DNA from: Eublepharis macularius
Taxonomy: Eukaryota > Chordata > Lepidosauria > Squamata > Eublepharidae
Assembly (NCBI RefSeq): GCF_028583425.1
Contig: NC_072791.1
Coordinates: 45,763,368-45,827,367, forward strand
DNA length: 64,000 bases
Direction of reading: 5' to 3'
In this document: positions 46,909-57,080 of the stretch, one piece after another
Layout: the number at the start of each line of letters is the position of its first letter
Position numbering within the stretch: the first letter of the stretch is position 1
The notes under the pieces: generated by a model
The model's database searches: none
What the model was told of the DNA's origin: nothing
The model's input: the letters and a program-made list of their open reading frames with translations, nothing else
Translations under genes and position numbers: made by a program

Positions 46909-46933
46909 GTTCTTCTTTTTCTCTTCTTTTTTT

Positions 46934-47543
46934 CTTTTCCGAATGTTATTTTAGGTTTCATCTTTAACCCTACTCTAATCAACACTTATGTATCTTTAAA
47001 AAACAGCTCACCCCTTCAAATCCATCTCCGTTTGTCTCTTTATCCTGCTGCATTCAAATCACACATCCCTTTTGAATTTTCACCTGTTACCAAGGCGCGC
47101 TTTCTCCCTCTACAACGTTCTCCACTACGCTACATCCACCGCTGCTGCTACAAAGCAGCTGAATGTCGCTGCAAAACTTGGGACGCTATCAACTTACTAC
47201 CGCTCTAGGCACACCATCCATATTACTCATTCACGTTCTGCGGTCACTCTTTTGCTTAGACGTCACTTATGGGCTCAGTTCAAGGTAGTGACCATCTTAT
47301 ACAAAGCCCTTCATGGCCTTTGCCCTTCGTGCCTACCGACAGAGGAAAGTTTTCTGAAACAAAGAGTAACGAGTTAACACCGCATGTTTAACAATGCGGA
47401 CGCGGGGGGAAAGAGCACTTCATGAAATAGGGTTAGGGAGTATGGCCTACGTTCTCATGTAGTTAAAATTCCCCGTGAAATGTCTAAGCAAGGAAGGAGC
47501 GGAGCTACCGAACACTAAAAACAAACTCAAGATGAAAATTGGA
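46934..47543. other. Spacer between the inverted U1 arms
   Basis: This is a 610-bp unique centre separating the arms. It includes the LINE remnant at 47072-47377 and otherwise shows nothing recognisable. The LINE remnant makes it likely that the spacer is ordinary genomic DNA caught between two inverted copies. Confidence 0.8.
47072..47377 (+). mobile_element. LINE remnant (L2/CR1-like ORF2 C-terminus)
   Basis: The frame ends LWAQFKVVTILYKALHGLCP, matching the ...RFRVVTILYKALHGL.P.YL block typical of L2/CR1-type reverse transcriptase C-termini. It is a fragment and lies wholly in the spacer between the U1 arms. Confidence 0.65.
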
Positions 47544-47568
47544 AAAAAAAGAAGAGAAAAAGAAGAAC

Positions 47569-47583
47569 TCTATTTTTAATAAC
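47569..47583 (-). terminator. U1 3' box (right copy)
   Basis: Read on the minus strand, GTTATTAAAAATAGA starts 9 nt after the U1 3' end and fits AAARNNAGA in its 3' half. Confidence 0.7.
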
Positions 47584-47591
47584 CAGAAAGT

Positions 47592-47755
47592 CAGGGGAAA
47601 GCGCGAACGCAGTCCCCCACTACCACAAATTATGCAGTCGAGTTTCCCGCATTTGGGGAAATCGCAGGGGTCAGCACACCCGCAGTGCAATGGATGAGCC
47701 TCACCCTGGGAAAACCTCCTTCGTGATCAAGGTGTCTCCCCTGCCAGGTAAGTAT
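47592..47755 (-). ncRNA. RNU1: U1 spliceosomal snRNA (right copy, canonical)
   Basis: This is a 164-nt U1 gene on the minus strand, with its 5' end at 47755 (ATACTTACCTG) and 3' end at 47592. The features are the same as in the left copy: U1-70K loop, ATTGCAC U1A core, Sm site and terminal hairpin. At nt 108 it has G, so stem-loop III closes normally (TTTCCC with GGGAAA). The 3' ends of the two genes face each other across 706 bp. The near-perfect match to the conserved RNA, including base-paired changes relative to human, argues for a functional gene. Confidence 0.97.
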
Positions 47756-47794
47756 GCTTTCCGCCCCACCGGCCGACCCTGCCCACCGCCTCCG

Positions 47795-47814
47795 ACTTCT
47801 ATTGAACATACGGC
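47795..47814 (-). promoter_or_regulatory. Proximal sequence element of right U1 gene
   Basis: This is the mirror of 46663-46682, identical in sequence, at about -59 to -40 of the right U1 gene. Confidence 0.6.
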
Positions 47815-47936
47815 GGGCACCGGCCGGCCCCTCCCCCTGACTGCCCACGTCTCGGAGCGCGTTGCAGCTTCCGACAGCGGGCGTGTAAAGCGTAGTCGGG
47901 CCCCCTTCGTCTTCGGCGTGCGCCCCGGGGCCGCTC

Positions 47937-47968
47937 CCCCACAATGCCGTGCCGCGCCTCATCTGCAT
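47937..47968 (-). promoter_or_regulatory. U1 distal sequence element (right copy)
   Basis: On the minus strand ATGCAGAT (47968-47961) and the Staf-like CATTGTGGG lie upstream of the right U1 gene, identical to the left copy. Confidence 0.7.
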
Positions 47969-48720
47969 AGGGCCGGCGGAGCTCGCGCGGCTCCTCCTCC
48001 TCTGCCTCGGCCGCCGCCGGCTGGCAGAGAACGCGGGCGGGAGGCGGGGGAGGAGCGTCTGCGGGGCCAGCGTGAAGGGAGTGGGCGGAGCCACCAAAGG
48101 GAGGGGCGGGGCGGGGCGGCTGCCGACGGGTGGGTTCTCGCTGTCCCGCTCGAGGAAAGGGCGGCGGGTCGATGCGGGTCTGCGGTCCCTCCTCCCATCC
48201 CTCGTGCCGACTGGGAGAGGAGGCGGCAATAGGGGGACGCCCGCCCCGCGAGGAAGGCCCGCAGACCGAAGCTGCCCTTTTTGCTGCGGCCGCACGATCA
48301 CTTGCGGAACTCCCTGCCGCGAGGGGTAGCGATGGCCGCGCCGTCATATAGATTTCGAAGGCGTTCGTGGAGCACGGAGCCTCCCCGCCCAGGGGCGGTA
48401 TACCTCTGAAGGCAGCTTCCTCGGACGCAAGGACGGAGAGATTCGTTGGCCTGTCGGTCGGGCTGGTGAGCCTCCCGGTTGGAAGCTTGGCAAACAGGAT
48501 AGTTGCGTTACGCTACCAGGACCGCTGAGCTACCCTACCGGCGCTCTTCTGTTCTTATCATATCCGAGAGTTTTGTCCCCTTCCTTCCCCCTCTGAGAGG
48601 GGCCTGGTCCACCCCCTCTGATCTCCGAGGCTCTCCTTTGGCCTTCAGAAACACGGATACCGCTTCAGATCTGCAGTGCCAGACGTTGCTTTGGGGGCGA
48701 TAGTTATATATGGCTTCTCA

Positions 48721-51277
48721 CTACAACGCTGCAACTCGCTCTGCTCGCACATTAAATGGGAAAAGCTTGTTGGTGAAAAACAGAACCAGCTGCTCATGTT
48801 CCACTATGGATTTGTTTTTATTGACTCTCACCATATTATTTCCCCCACAATTATGCTGTGTACAGATCCTGTTTGTAATGATGGCCAAAAAAATTAAAAA
48901 TTACTTCAACTTTCAGCCAGGCTGACATTTGTTTATGCACAAGTACAACCATCAAATAATTGCCTTTCAGGTAGGCATAAGACATACCTGTGTAGAACTG
49001 CAACAGCAGAAAGTCATGCAGCAAGTCACCTCAATGAACTTGGAGAGGTGGCATAAAAATGCTCTAAATAAATACTAGGAACTGGGGCAGCAGCTCCCCC
49101 TTAGACTAGATCTCATCATACTGTACAACTGAAGATTAACACTCCCTTTCTTCTGGGTTGAAACCTGCGCTCTGCAAAAGCAAGGGCCTTCCCTGGGTTT
49201 TTGCTTCTCCCTGTAGCCCTTTCCAGCACTGTAATATTTATTCCTGGGATTGGATGTCCTGCAGGGATTTATCAGGTCAGGAAGACGCAGTGGCAAAAGG
49301 GGGGAGGGGCACTCCATTCTTTGCCTTTCATCACCAGCATTGCACTAAAGAAAGGAGGAAAGGGCAGTTTGTGGACCTTTGCAGGTCCTGCGACCTCAGG
49401 AATAAGCTCCCCAGGGTTGGAAAGGCCTGCTGTGGGGAGAAGAAAACTGGGAAAGATCTGTGACTGCCTATGAATGACAGATTGCTGCATTTGCATTTGT
49501 TTATTTCTATCCTGCTCTCCACAGTTGGGAACACAAAGTCGCTTAGAATGTTGTTCTCCCCTCTTCCATTTCCTCACAATCACCACCCTGTGAGGTAGGC
49601 CTGCTGAGCTTGTGCACAGCCAGCTCAAACTAACAAAAGGTAGTGGAAAAGACTAACATAGAAACTAGAATATGTTTTCTTGACCATTCAATGTCTTTAA
49701 ATATTTATGTGCTGCTCAATTGTCAAGCCAGCAGAAAGGTATGGGTGCCAATCACATCCCATTTGACTTGACAGTCAAAATATTTTATTAAATTTTTTGC
49801 GTTCATGACCAATTCCAGCAGTACAAGGGAAACCATGAAAGACTGACATCAGTTCGTGCTGAGAAAGTGCAAGTTTTCTTCTCGCAAGTTCTTCCAAACA
49901 AGACAGGCAAATGCAAAGCAATATTCTTCCATCCATCCAATTTAAGTTCTGAACAAAACTAGGCTCTTAAAGAAGCAAAGACCCTGATCTAAATACATTG
50001 TAAAGCAACATGGCGAGAACACACTGGAAGCAGTGCTGCTCATTTTGAATGAATCCCACCAACTGTATTCTTCAATTATGATTCTCCGATTTTCATTCCG
50101 CATCTGTGTCAACAGCTTCATATCATTTTTCTAATTGGTGGACATTATTTAAATTTAGCTGATTGAAATGCATGAATTTTACCATGGCTTCTCTAGCTTG
50201 TGAACAGCAGCTTTGCTTTGCCCAGTAGTGAAAAGGGGAGATTCTTTAATGGGGCTGGTGCAAAGATACAAGGATGCTGCTGCTACCCCATCCTCTACTG
50301 AATGTCCCTGCCATCAACATCAAACTGCTTCAGCCTGAGAGCAGGAGAATGTAGGAGTCTGAAGTTAATTCTTCTCTAGTCTACTGCTGGAAAAGCAGCA
50401 GCTCCTGTTGGGAACAGAGGGCACGCGTGGGCCCAGATCTTGGCTGGCTGCTAGCTGACAGGTGCAGACAGAAACATTTTATCAGGACCTACAATGAAGC
50501 TGTGTGGTACTAGGCATTGGGCATGCTGGGCCTCACTGCTTTCTCCCATCACAATTGGGGCATTAACATTTGCAGCTGGAGCGGCTAAGGCTGATTTGCA
50601 CAACTGTAGGATATAGTTCTGAGAGGCAGTCCCTAACTTGTGTCAACTGCTTTATACCATTTGCTTTCCAATTTCCCACCCAGTAGCTAGACTGACCAAA
50701 CACAACTAGTGAATTTAGGCCCCTGCCAAACTGTGTGCTCGCTTACAAATCAAATTATTGCCTGAGGTGTTATCTTGTACAAATACTCTTTTACTGCTCA
50801 CGTTTATACAATGGGAATACAGGGGGGGTGATGAATGCACCATTATTGTGTGGCCTGATTTTGCATAGCTGGTCCAATCCATCAGTTAAGCAGAACCTCA
50901 TGGGATAGATGAGGTGTTTACTTCTTAATGGGAAATCAAGTCATTCCGCTCACCTCACATGGTTCCTCTTTGCATACATCGATGCAGTGTGTGCCTCAAA
51001 TGCTAATATATTAATCAGACCCTAACGGCAGGAGTTGATTTTCTCTCTGTGTCAGTATTATGGAACAGATGACATTATAACCCATACCAGAAAAGAGGTT
51101 GTCAAACATACCTGGGAGAATACAAAACAAGCCAAATGCTGGATTAAAACCCTTTATTTTTTTTCCCCACGTGAAACAAGTATCACAAGAACATTTGCTG
51201 ATAAAGGAAAACTAGCAAAAGTACAGGGACAACAAGCCTGTGGCGAATAACTGTACATAATTCAAAAATAAATACTA
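48721..51277. other. Intergenic sequence, no gene recognised
   Basis: I see only an L2-type SINE tail on the minus strand near 49495-49625 (TTTATTTCTATCCTGCTCTCC ... CACCCTGTGAGGTAGG order) and AT-rich sequence. The open frames at 49158-49473 have no similarity and no supporting splice signals. Confidence 0.5.
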
Positions 51278-51482
51278 GTCTACGCCCAGGCAAGCCTGAT
51301 CTCATCAGATCTCAGAAGGTAAGCAGGGTCAATCTTGGTTAGTAATTTGATGGGAGACCTCCAATGAAGACCAGGGTTGCAGAGACAGGCAATGGCAAGC
51401 CACCTCCGTTAGTCTCTTGCCTTGAAAACCTCAGCAGGGGTCGCCATAAGTCAGCCATGACTTGATGGCACTCTCCACCACC
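51278..51482 (+). mobile_element. 5S-rRNA-derived SINE with Bov-B-type tail
   Basis: It begins GTCTACGCCCAGGCAAGCCT, then TGATCTCATCAGATCTCAGA, GGTTAGTAATTTGATGGGAG and ACC, a decayed 5S rRNA with its internal promoter region. The body GGCAATGGCAAGCCACCTCC and the tail GGGTCGCCATAAGTCAGCC and GACTTGATGGCAC follow. The tail agrees with the Bov-B fragment at 8640-8815, as for 5S-Sauria-type SINEs mobilised by Bov-B. Confidence 0.85.
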
Positions 51483-52597
51483 ATGAAGTATGTGGGAGTG
51501 GCTTTCATCACATTTTTAGCAACAGTGGAAAGGAGAGAAGAGTATAATTTATTCTAAATAGGGAGAGGAAAGAGTTATTTAGAAGCAAATAGCTACTAAC
51601 ATGCTCATTTCCCTCTATGGGTAAGCATTGCAACAAACAACAGTATTTAAAAAAAAAATTACGCCAATCACCTTGGAACGCTCAGCTCGCCAGTAGCATC
51701 GGTTTTTGTGTGTTTCACTGGCTGAATTTTTCTCTTTCTTGTCAGAAGCCTCATACCACCATTACTGAAACATTATGAAACTGTATTGTTAAAAAAAGGC
51801 AACAGACGATAAAGCAACTCTGGCTTAAGCCCATCTGTTTGCTGCAACGGGAAAGACACGTCTCAAGGCATCAAAATACATGTGATCACGGCTGTCTCAT
51901 CTACTGTAAAAGTCTAACACCACAGACTTGTTTTAGAGTATAAACAAACAATACAGGTGCCAGTATCTGAAGAACTATCCAGTATGAGCTGTTCTCTCCA
52001 TATTACCTGCAAAATCCAGTTAAAATACGTAAATATCTTCCTCCCAAGCTAGCCCAATCAGAAAGATATGACATTGTTTTCAGAAGACGTTTTGATTACA
52101 TGTCATTTATTGTTTGGAAAGCAGGGGCCTCTCAAGTTGGCCAGGCCCAACCATTTAGAGCAGCATTCACAAAAAATGCCCAAGCACCTTGAACGGTGAC
52201 CAGCAGAATACAGGAATCCAGCAGTCACCAATGCACTTGTATGTGTTTCTAGTTACTTTCATCAATCCAATCAAGTGGGCCTGTCACCTGTATTCCTGGC
52301 GAAGTTACAGTAGTCTATAGCCTCAAAACTATGAAGGAAAAAAAATGAGAGTTCTCAATTGATATGTTTTAAGAGAGTTTTGCAGTTGGCTCACCTAACA
52401 CAGTTGATGGGAAATACTCCTCAGTACTACAAACAAAAAAATTTAACACTCAAAAAGAATAGAGGGTCTTGTGCAATCAGAACTTTATGGTGGCAAAATG
52501 TCTCTTACCTTATACAATGACATAATAGTAGTTTCCAAGCAGCTGCTCAGTTCAATATGAGGATGGTCACTCTCTGAATATCAGTGAAAATCATTGC

Positions 52598-52765
52598 CTT
52601 CTACAAAGCCAGTATGATATACTGGCTAGAGTGGTTAGGGGTAGAAAGTCTTTTCAGTCATGAAAGTCACAGGGTGACCTCAGGGCAGTCATACACATAC
52701 ATGAGCCCAGAACATCTCATACATCTGTTGTGAGAATAAAATGGGATAACCATATTGTATGATGA
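52598..52765 (+). mobile_element. tRNA-type SINE, diverged
   Basis: AAAGCCAGTATGATATACTG and GCTAGAGTGGTTAGG resemble the AGAGCCAGTGTGGTGTAGTGGTT head. CACAGGGTGACCTCAGGGCA and TGTTGTGAGAATAAAATGGG match the SINE body and tail. Confidence 0.55.
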
Positions 52766-53339
52766 GTTTTTTTGGGAAAAGGGCGAAATAACAGAAACCA
52801 CCATAAGAATGAACATATACTTTTAATGCACAGATTTCAAGTTGTCCTCCAAGTTTTTCAGAACTACTATCTGACACAGATAGTTACCTTTTGGGGGCTT
52901 TTCTCTCTGTAATACAATCAGAACATAATGCATGTAAAACCACAAATCACTGTAGTTACTGACTGTACTTCATGTGTTGCATTACTTTTCTCTGCCATCA
53001 TCACGTAATAGCTAAGATTTTAGAAGTTTGTTATGTTATGTAACTAATTTCCTGGTATATTTGTTCTTTGCAGTCATCAGAGTGATTTGTCCACCATGAA
53101 AAACTTCAGAGTTAAAAATGAACCCCTGCATGCTCAAACAATGCTAATGTATATCCCAAAGAACAATTGTAGAAAGTCAAGGAAGGGGAGCTAGGTAATT
53201 GACTGGTGTTGCTAGGTCTGTACATGCCTTATATCACTTAGTCACAATACTACTCTGGAATGCAAATTCTTAGGTTACAGAAACAGCACTGAAGACAACT
53301 TGAAAACTGATTAGTGTGGACTGCCTGTGTCACAGTTTC

Positions 53340-53570
53340 CATTGCACAGCCAAACGTTGTGATTAAGTGGGTGGGTCAGCACTCAGCTGGTTTGAATCCC
53401 ACTACTGCCATGAGATCAGCAGGTGGCATTGGACAAGCTGTTGTCTCCGCCCCAGCTCCCTGGCTGTATTGTGAGGATAACAACACTGACTTTGTTCACC
53501 GCTCTGAATGGAACACTCATCTGTGTAGAGGAGTGGTATGTAAGTACAATTATTATTATGACCATCCAAA
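53340..53570 (+). mobile_element. tRNA-type SINE, diverged
   Basis: It contains the B-box-like TGGTTTGAATCCCACTACTG, then GTATTGTGAGGATAACAAC and GTTCACCGCTCTGAATGGAA, ending in an A/T-rich ATTATTATTATG run. It follows the order of the copy at 56825. Confidence 0.6.
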
Positions 53571-56500
53571 AACTCCAATGGGTATTCTGGCTCTTCTGCA
53601 TTTCTTCTAGCAGTCATGGGCTGCTTCCATAAAGAGATGATCTTCCATGCAGGCTCTGCTTGCTGCTGCAAATGCCCCATTTGCAGTGCCCCATTTGTGG
53701 TGGCACTGGAGCGTCCACACAGCAGCTCTTCTCACACTTGCCTCAGGATCCCGTGGCTCCCATTTCCCCACCACTACTGGAGGAATTAACAGATTGCTAT
53801 CGTGCTATAATATTATGACCTATTGCAACAATCTACTAGTTCCCAGATTTTATTTTTTAAAGTTTAGCTGTATCCCTTTTTGTTGTAGAGTTATAACTCC
53901 AACAAGAAAGACTAGAGAAATTTTGAAAACGGAAGTTGAGAACTAGTAGGTTGTGGCAACAGATCATTCTTCTAGAGCTATACCAATCAGGCCAATTACT
54001 AATTATTTTTTAAAATGAACAAAGCCCTCTGGTGTGTGTGTGTGTGTGGGGGGGGTGCGGGAAATGTGAGCTAAGGTATGGAAAACAGCATTTATGTGGC
54101 TGGGACCTACAAAAATGTGCTCCTTCTTGTCCACATACAGAGCTTGACTAGTCTTTCCAAAAAAAATCATACGAAACCAAGTTTGGGAAAGACTGCAGCA
54201 AGGCAGAGGCAAACGCAAACAGGGTGAATAGAGGATGATGTCATGTGGATCTCCTTAAAATAGCCCTGCTGTAAGGAAGCCAAGGCAGAGCAGAAGATGT
54301 GTACAATCTGCCACGGTCTCCAGAGACCCACTTGAAAGTGCACTACAGAATCCTGGCAAGCTCCAAGCCAGTTGTACAATTACATGGAACTGAAAACTGC
54401 ATAATAATAAAAAATGTTGCAAATATGGCGATCAGTACCAGAAGTATTGCAATCAATGGTTTCTCCTCTGCCCTAGATAACCAGGAAATAGTATCTCAGC
54501 TCTGTCCAGCACTAGCTGCTTTGAATTTTTTAAAAGAACAATTCAAGAACCATTTAATAAAAATTTGAGATTGCCCTAGAAGGATCACTAACCAAATGGA
54601 ATGTTGTGTATTGGAACTCAGTCCAGATACTTCATCTTCTTTCTCATGTACCTCAATATGCCTTTTTCTGTAGTCTGCATTTTGCTGCTCTCATTACGCC
54701 TTCTATTGATCTCCCTAAAATCTTCCTCCTTAGACAAAAAGTTTATACTGGGGGACAATGCAGGAAGAATTGCCCTGAGTAAAGACACATTAAGAGATGC
54801 ACATTTTGAGGGAAAGCATGACAAAAACTGTGTTTCAAACAAGGAACAGAAAAAACATTTTACTTAAAATCATATATTAAGAAATACCTTGGAAAACTGA
54901 CTTTTCTATTTGTTTGCCATCTCTCCCTTTAGGTGTTGTTTGCTCTGAAAACACCACAGGAATACAGCCACTATATCACACAGTATATTATACCTGTGAA
55001 TTTCATGACGATTTATTGTTCCAAGTATTTAAAACCTACTTCTAAAATGGCCACAAAGCTCTTTCAACATTTGCACCCAATATTACCAATAGAACACAGA
55101 GGCAGCTTTGAACTAAGGAAAGGTCTTCAAAGATAAAATTTATAATGCAAGCTGCAAATTTATCCAGGCTATATTTTAAAGCACAAGTATGCGTTTTGCT
55201 TCCCATAAATGGGTGTTACATTTGTGTTTTATTCCACAACCTGTAAACATGCAATTTGCATGGGATGAATCAAGAACGTAAGGAATAAATAATGCTGGAG
55301 GAGATTATTGCTGCAAGGTAATACACACACACAAAGTTGTGCAAGTACAGCAGCTGTACAACACAAACGCATTTGTAGGTCGGTTACTTTCAATATCCCC
55401 GAATAAAATGTTTAGAATACACGACTTTCTTGTATTTAAAGGTATTTTAAAATATACTTGAATGACAGAAACATAACCTTTCCATTCTGCTCATGGCACT
55501 GTTGCTGTCCAGTATTCTTTAAACTGTATATTGTTGATTGTCAAATGCTGCAGGCAAGTTAATATTTTGTATGTTGCTATTTGTTCTGCAGATTAAAGAC
55601 AATCAAGTAGATATGAGGATTCATTTCAGGTCAATTCATGTGAATTTTAAGCAAGCATTTTCTGATTTAAATTTTGACAAATGTCTACGCCAGTATGATC
55701 ATTCTTCAGCTTCATGTCACCAGAGTAGATCAAAATTACATAATGATGAAATACTGAAAAAATTCATTTCTGTACAAAATTACACTGAATTCATGCCATT
55801 CCATTATTTGGTTGGAAGACACCATCTCAGAATATACCAAATACTGGGATGCAGATCAAAAGCATGGACTGCAGCAGAGAAAACCTCTTTATGGCGAGCT
55901 AAAATATCCTGTTAAAAGTATATGCAATTCTCTGTGATTAAACCTGTAATCATGTCTCATATAATGTAGCAGAGGAAATGCTAAGATGGACCAACTTGGT
56001 AAGGAGCAAATGTTGATAGACTTCACATTGTTCATATGTAAAAATATTTTAATAAGTCATTTCCAGTTTAGTGTTAATTCAATATAAAGAGAATATGGAA
56101 ATAAAGGCATAAAACAACAAACGCTTGGGAAAACAGCAGATGCGTACACAACAGAAAATAAGAACTTGTATATAGAATGATCAGTTAGCCTCTGGGCTGA
56201 CTCACAACTTGGCGCATAGTGACTCAGATGGGAGAACCATCTTTACTGAGAAGCGCTGTTTGAAGCGGTGCAATACAGAATATCTGTCTAATCTGCACTG
56301 TAGTAGCTACCTCATACATGCAAGCCATCATTTAATGCTTTGGGCACAGACTGGTGAACATGCATGTATGAACAAGTCAACTCCCTACCTCCCCAGATTC
56401 ACCAATCTGGAAAAAAAAAAGATTCCTTGAAACAAAAAGATAACAGTAGAAGACATGATCAAATGTAAGAGATATGAAACTTCAACGAGAAATATAAACT

Positions 56501-56824
56501 TTGGTCCCATGTGATTTCTGTGCAACAAATGCTGTTTGTGCTGTAATTGTCTTTAGCTGTTAATTAAATACATTATACATGGCTACAGGGGATGTGCTTG
56601 CTGAGAAGTTTCGATGTATACTACATCACTTACCATCTTCCATTTGAAGCTTCCGATTTGAAAGCTCAAGAGATCAATGGCCAAAATCATAGAGTCTGGT
56701 GAAGTTAAGATCCATTTGCTTCAAAACAGGTTGAAAGTGATTCCATGTTGCAAGACTGAGTAGTACAATCAGTAATGCACTGCTTGCAGCTGGTATAGTG
56801 ATGGCATAGCCAGTTGCTTGCTCT
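53571..56824. other. Intergenic AT-rich sequence, no gene recognised
   Basis: There is a (GT)n-(G)n run near 54033-54057. A 125-codon open frame at 55538-55915 follows a plausible acceptor (TTTGTTCTGCAG near 55591) but shows no similarity I recognise. No firm gene, RNA or intact repeat was seen. Confidence 0.45.
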
Positions 56825-57080
56825 GAGAGCCAGGTTGGTGTAGTGGTTTAGAGCAGCAGGACTCTATTCTGGAGAACTGGGTTTGATTCCCCACTCTTCC
56901 ACTGAAGCCAGCTGGGTGACCTTGGCTCAGTCACAGCTTCCAGGAGCTCTCTCAGCCCCACCCTCCTCACAGGGTGTTTGTTGTTGTGGGGATAATAATG
57001 ACATACTTTGTAAACCGCTCTGAGAGGATGTTCAGTCGTCCTGAAGAGCAGTGTATAAATCAAATGTGATGATGATGATG
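56825..57080 (+). mobile_element. tRNA-derived SINE with L2-like tail, near full length
   Basis: The head is GAGAGCCAGGTTGGTGTAGT, whose GGTTGGTGTAGTGG is A-box-like. The B-box lies in GGGTTTGATTCCCCACTC. The body has AGCTGGGTGACCTTGGCTCA and CCTCACAGGGTGTTTGTTG. The tail has GTAAACCGCTCTGAGAGGAT and TATAAATCAAATG, then (ATG)n. This is the best plus-strand copy and matches 23951-24180 in inverse. Confidence 0.85.

Larger units (their letters stand above)
45757..46933 (+). repeat. Left arm of 1.18-kb inverted repeat carrying a U1 gene
   Basis: This arm is the reverse complement of 47544-48720 without indels; paired positions always sum to 94477. Two base differences were found where I compared base by base (46829 and 46906). 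Outside, identity ends at TGAGAAGCC (45757). Inside, it fades in a pyrimidine tract near 46933. The arm is CpG-rich from about 45.9 to 46.7 kb. Confidence 0.97.
47544..48720 (-). repeat. Right arm of 1.18-kb inverted repeat carrying a U1 gene
   Basis: This is the mirror of 45757-46933. The outer end reads GGCTTCTCA (48712-48720), beyond which the sequences differ completely. Translations of long antisense frames in the two arms are identical over 182 and 223 codons, which independently supports near identity. Confidence 0.97.

Noticed and set aside
46130-48347. Several open frames of 126-246 codons in both palindrome arms, with identical proteins on opposite strands
   Set aside because: They lie in CpG-rich U1 promoter and RNA sequence on both strands, are low-complexity (Pro/Arg/Ala), and cover the U1 genes antisense. 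Stop codons are simply rare in GC-rich DNA.
48550-48566. TCTGTTCTTATCA in the right arm matches 13 nt of the U2 snRNA branch-recognition region
   Set aside because: The rest of U2 (5' end, Sm site, hairpins) is absent on either side, so it is a chance match rather than a U2 gene.
51278-51390. 5S rRNA-like sequences (also at 59900 and 36330) as 5S genes
   Set aside because: They are diverged, fused to a SINE body and Bov-B-type tail, and one has target duplications; they are SINEs, not 5S genes.
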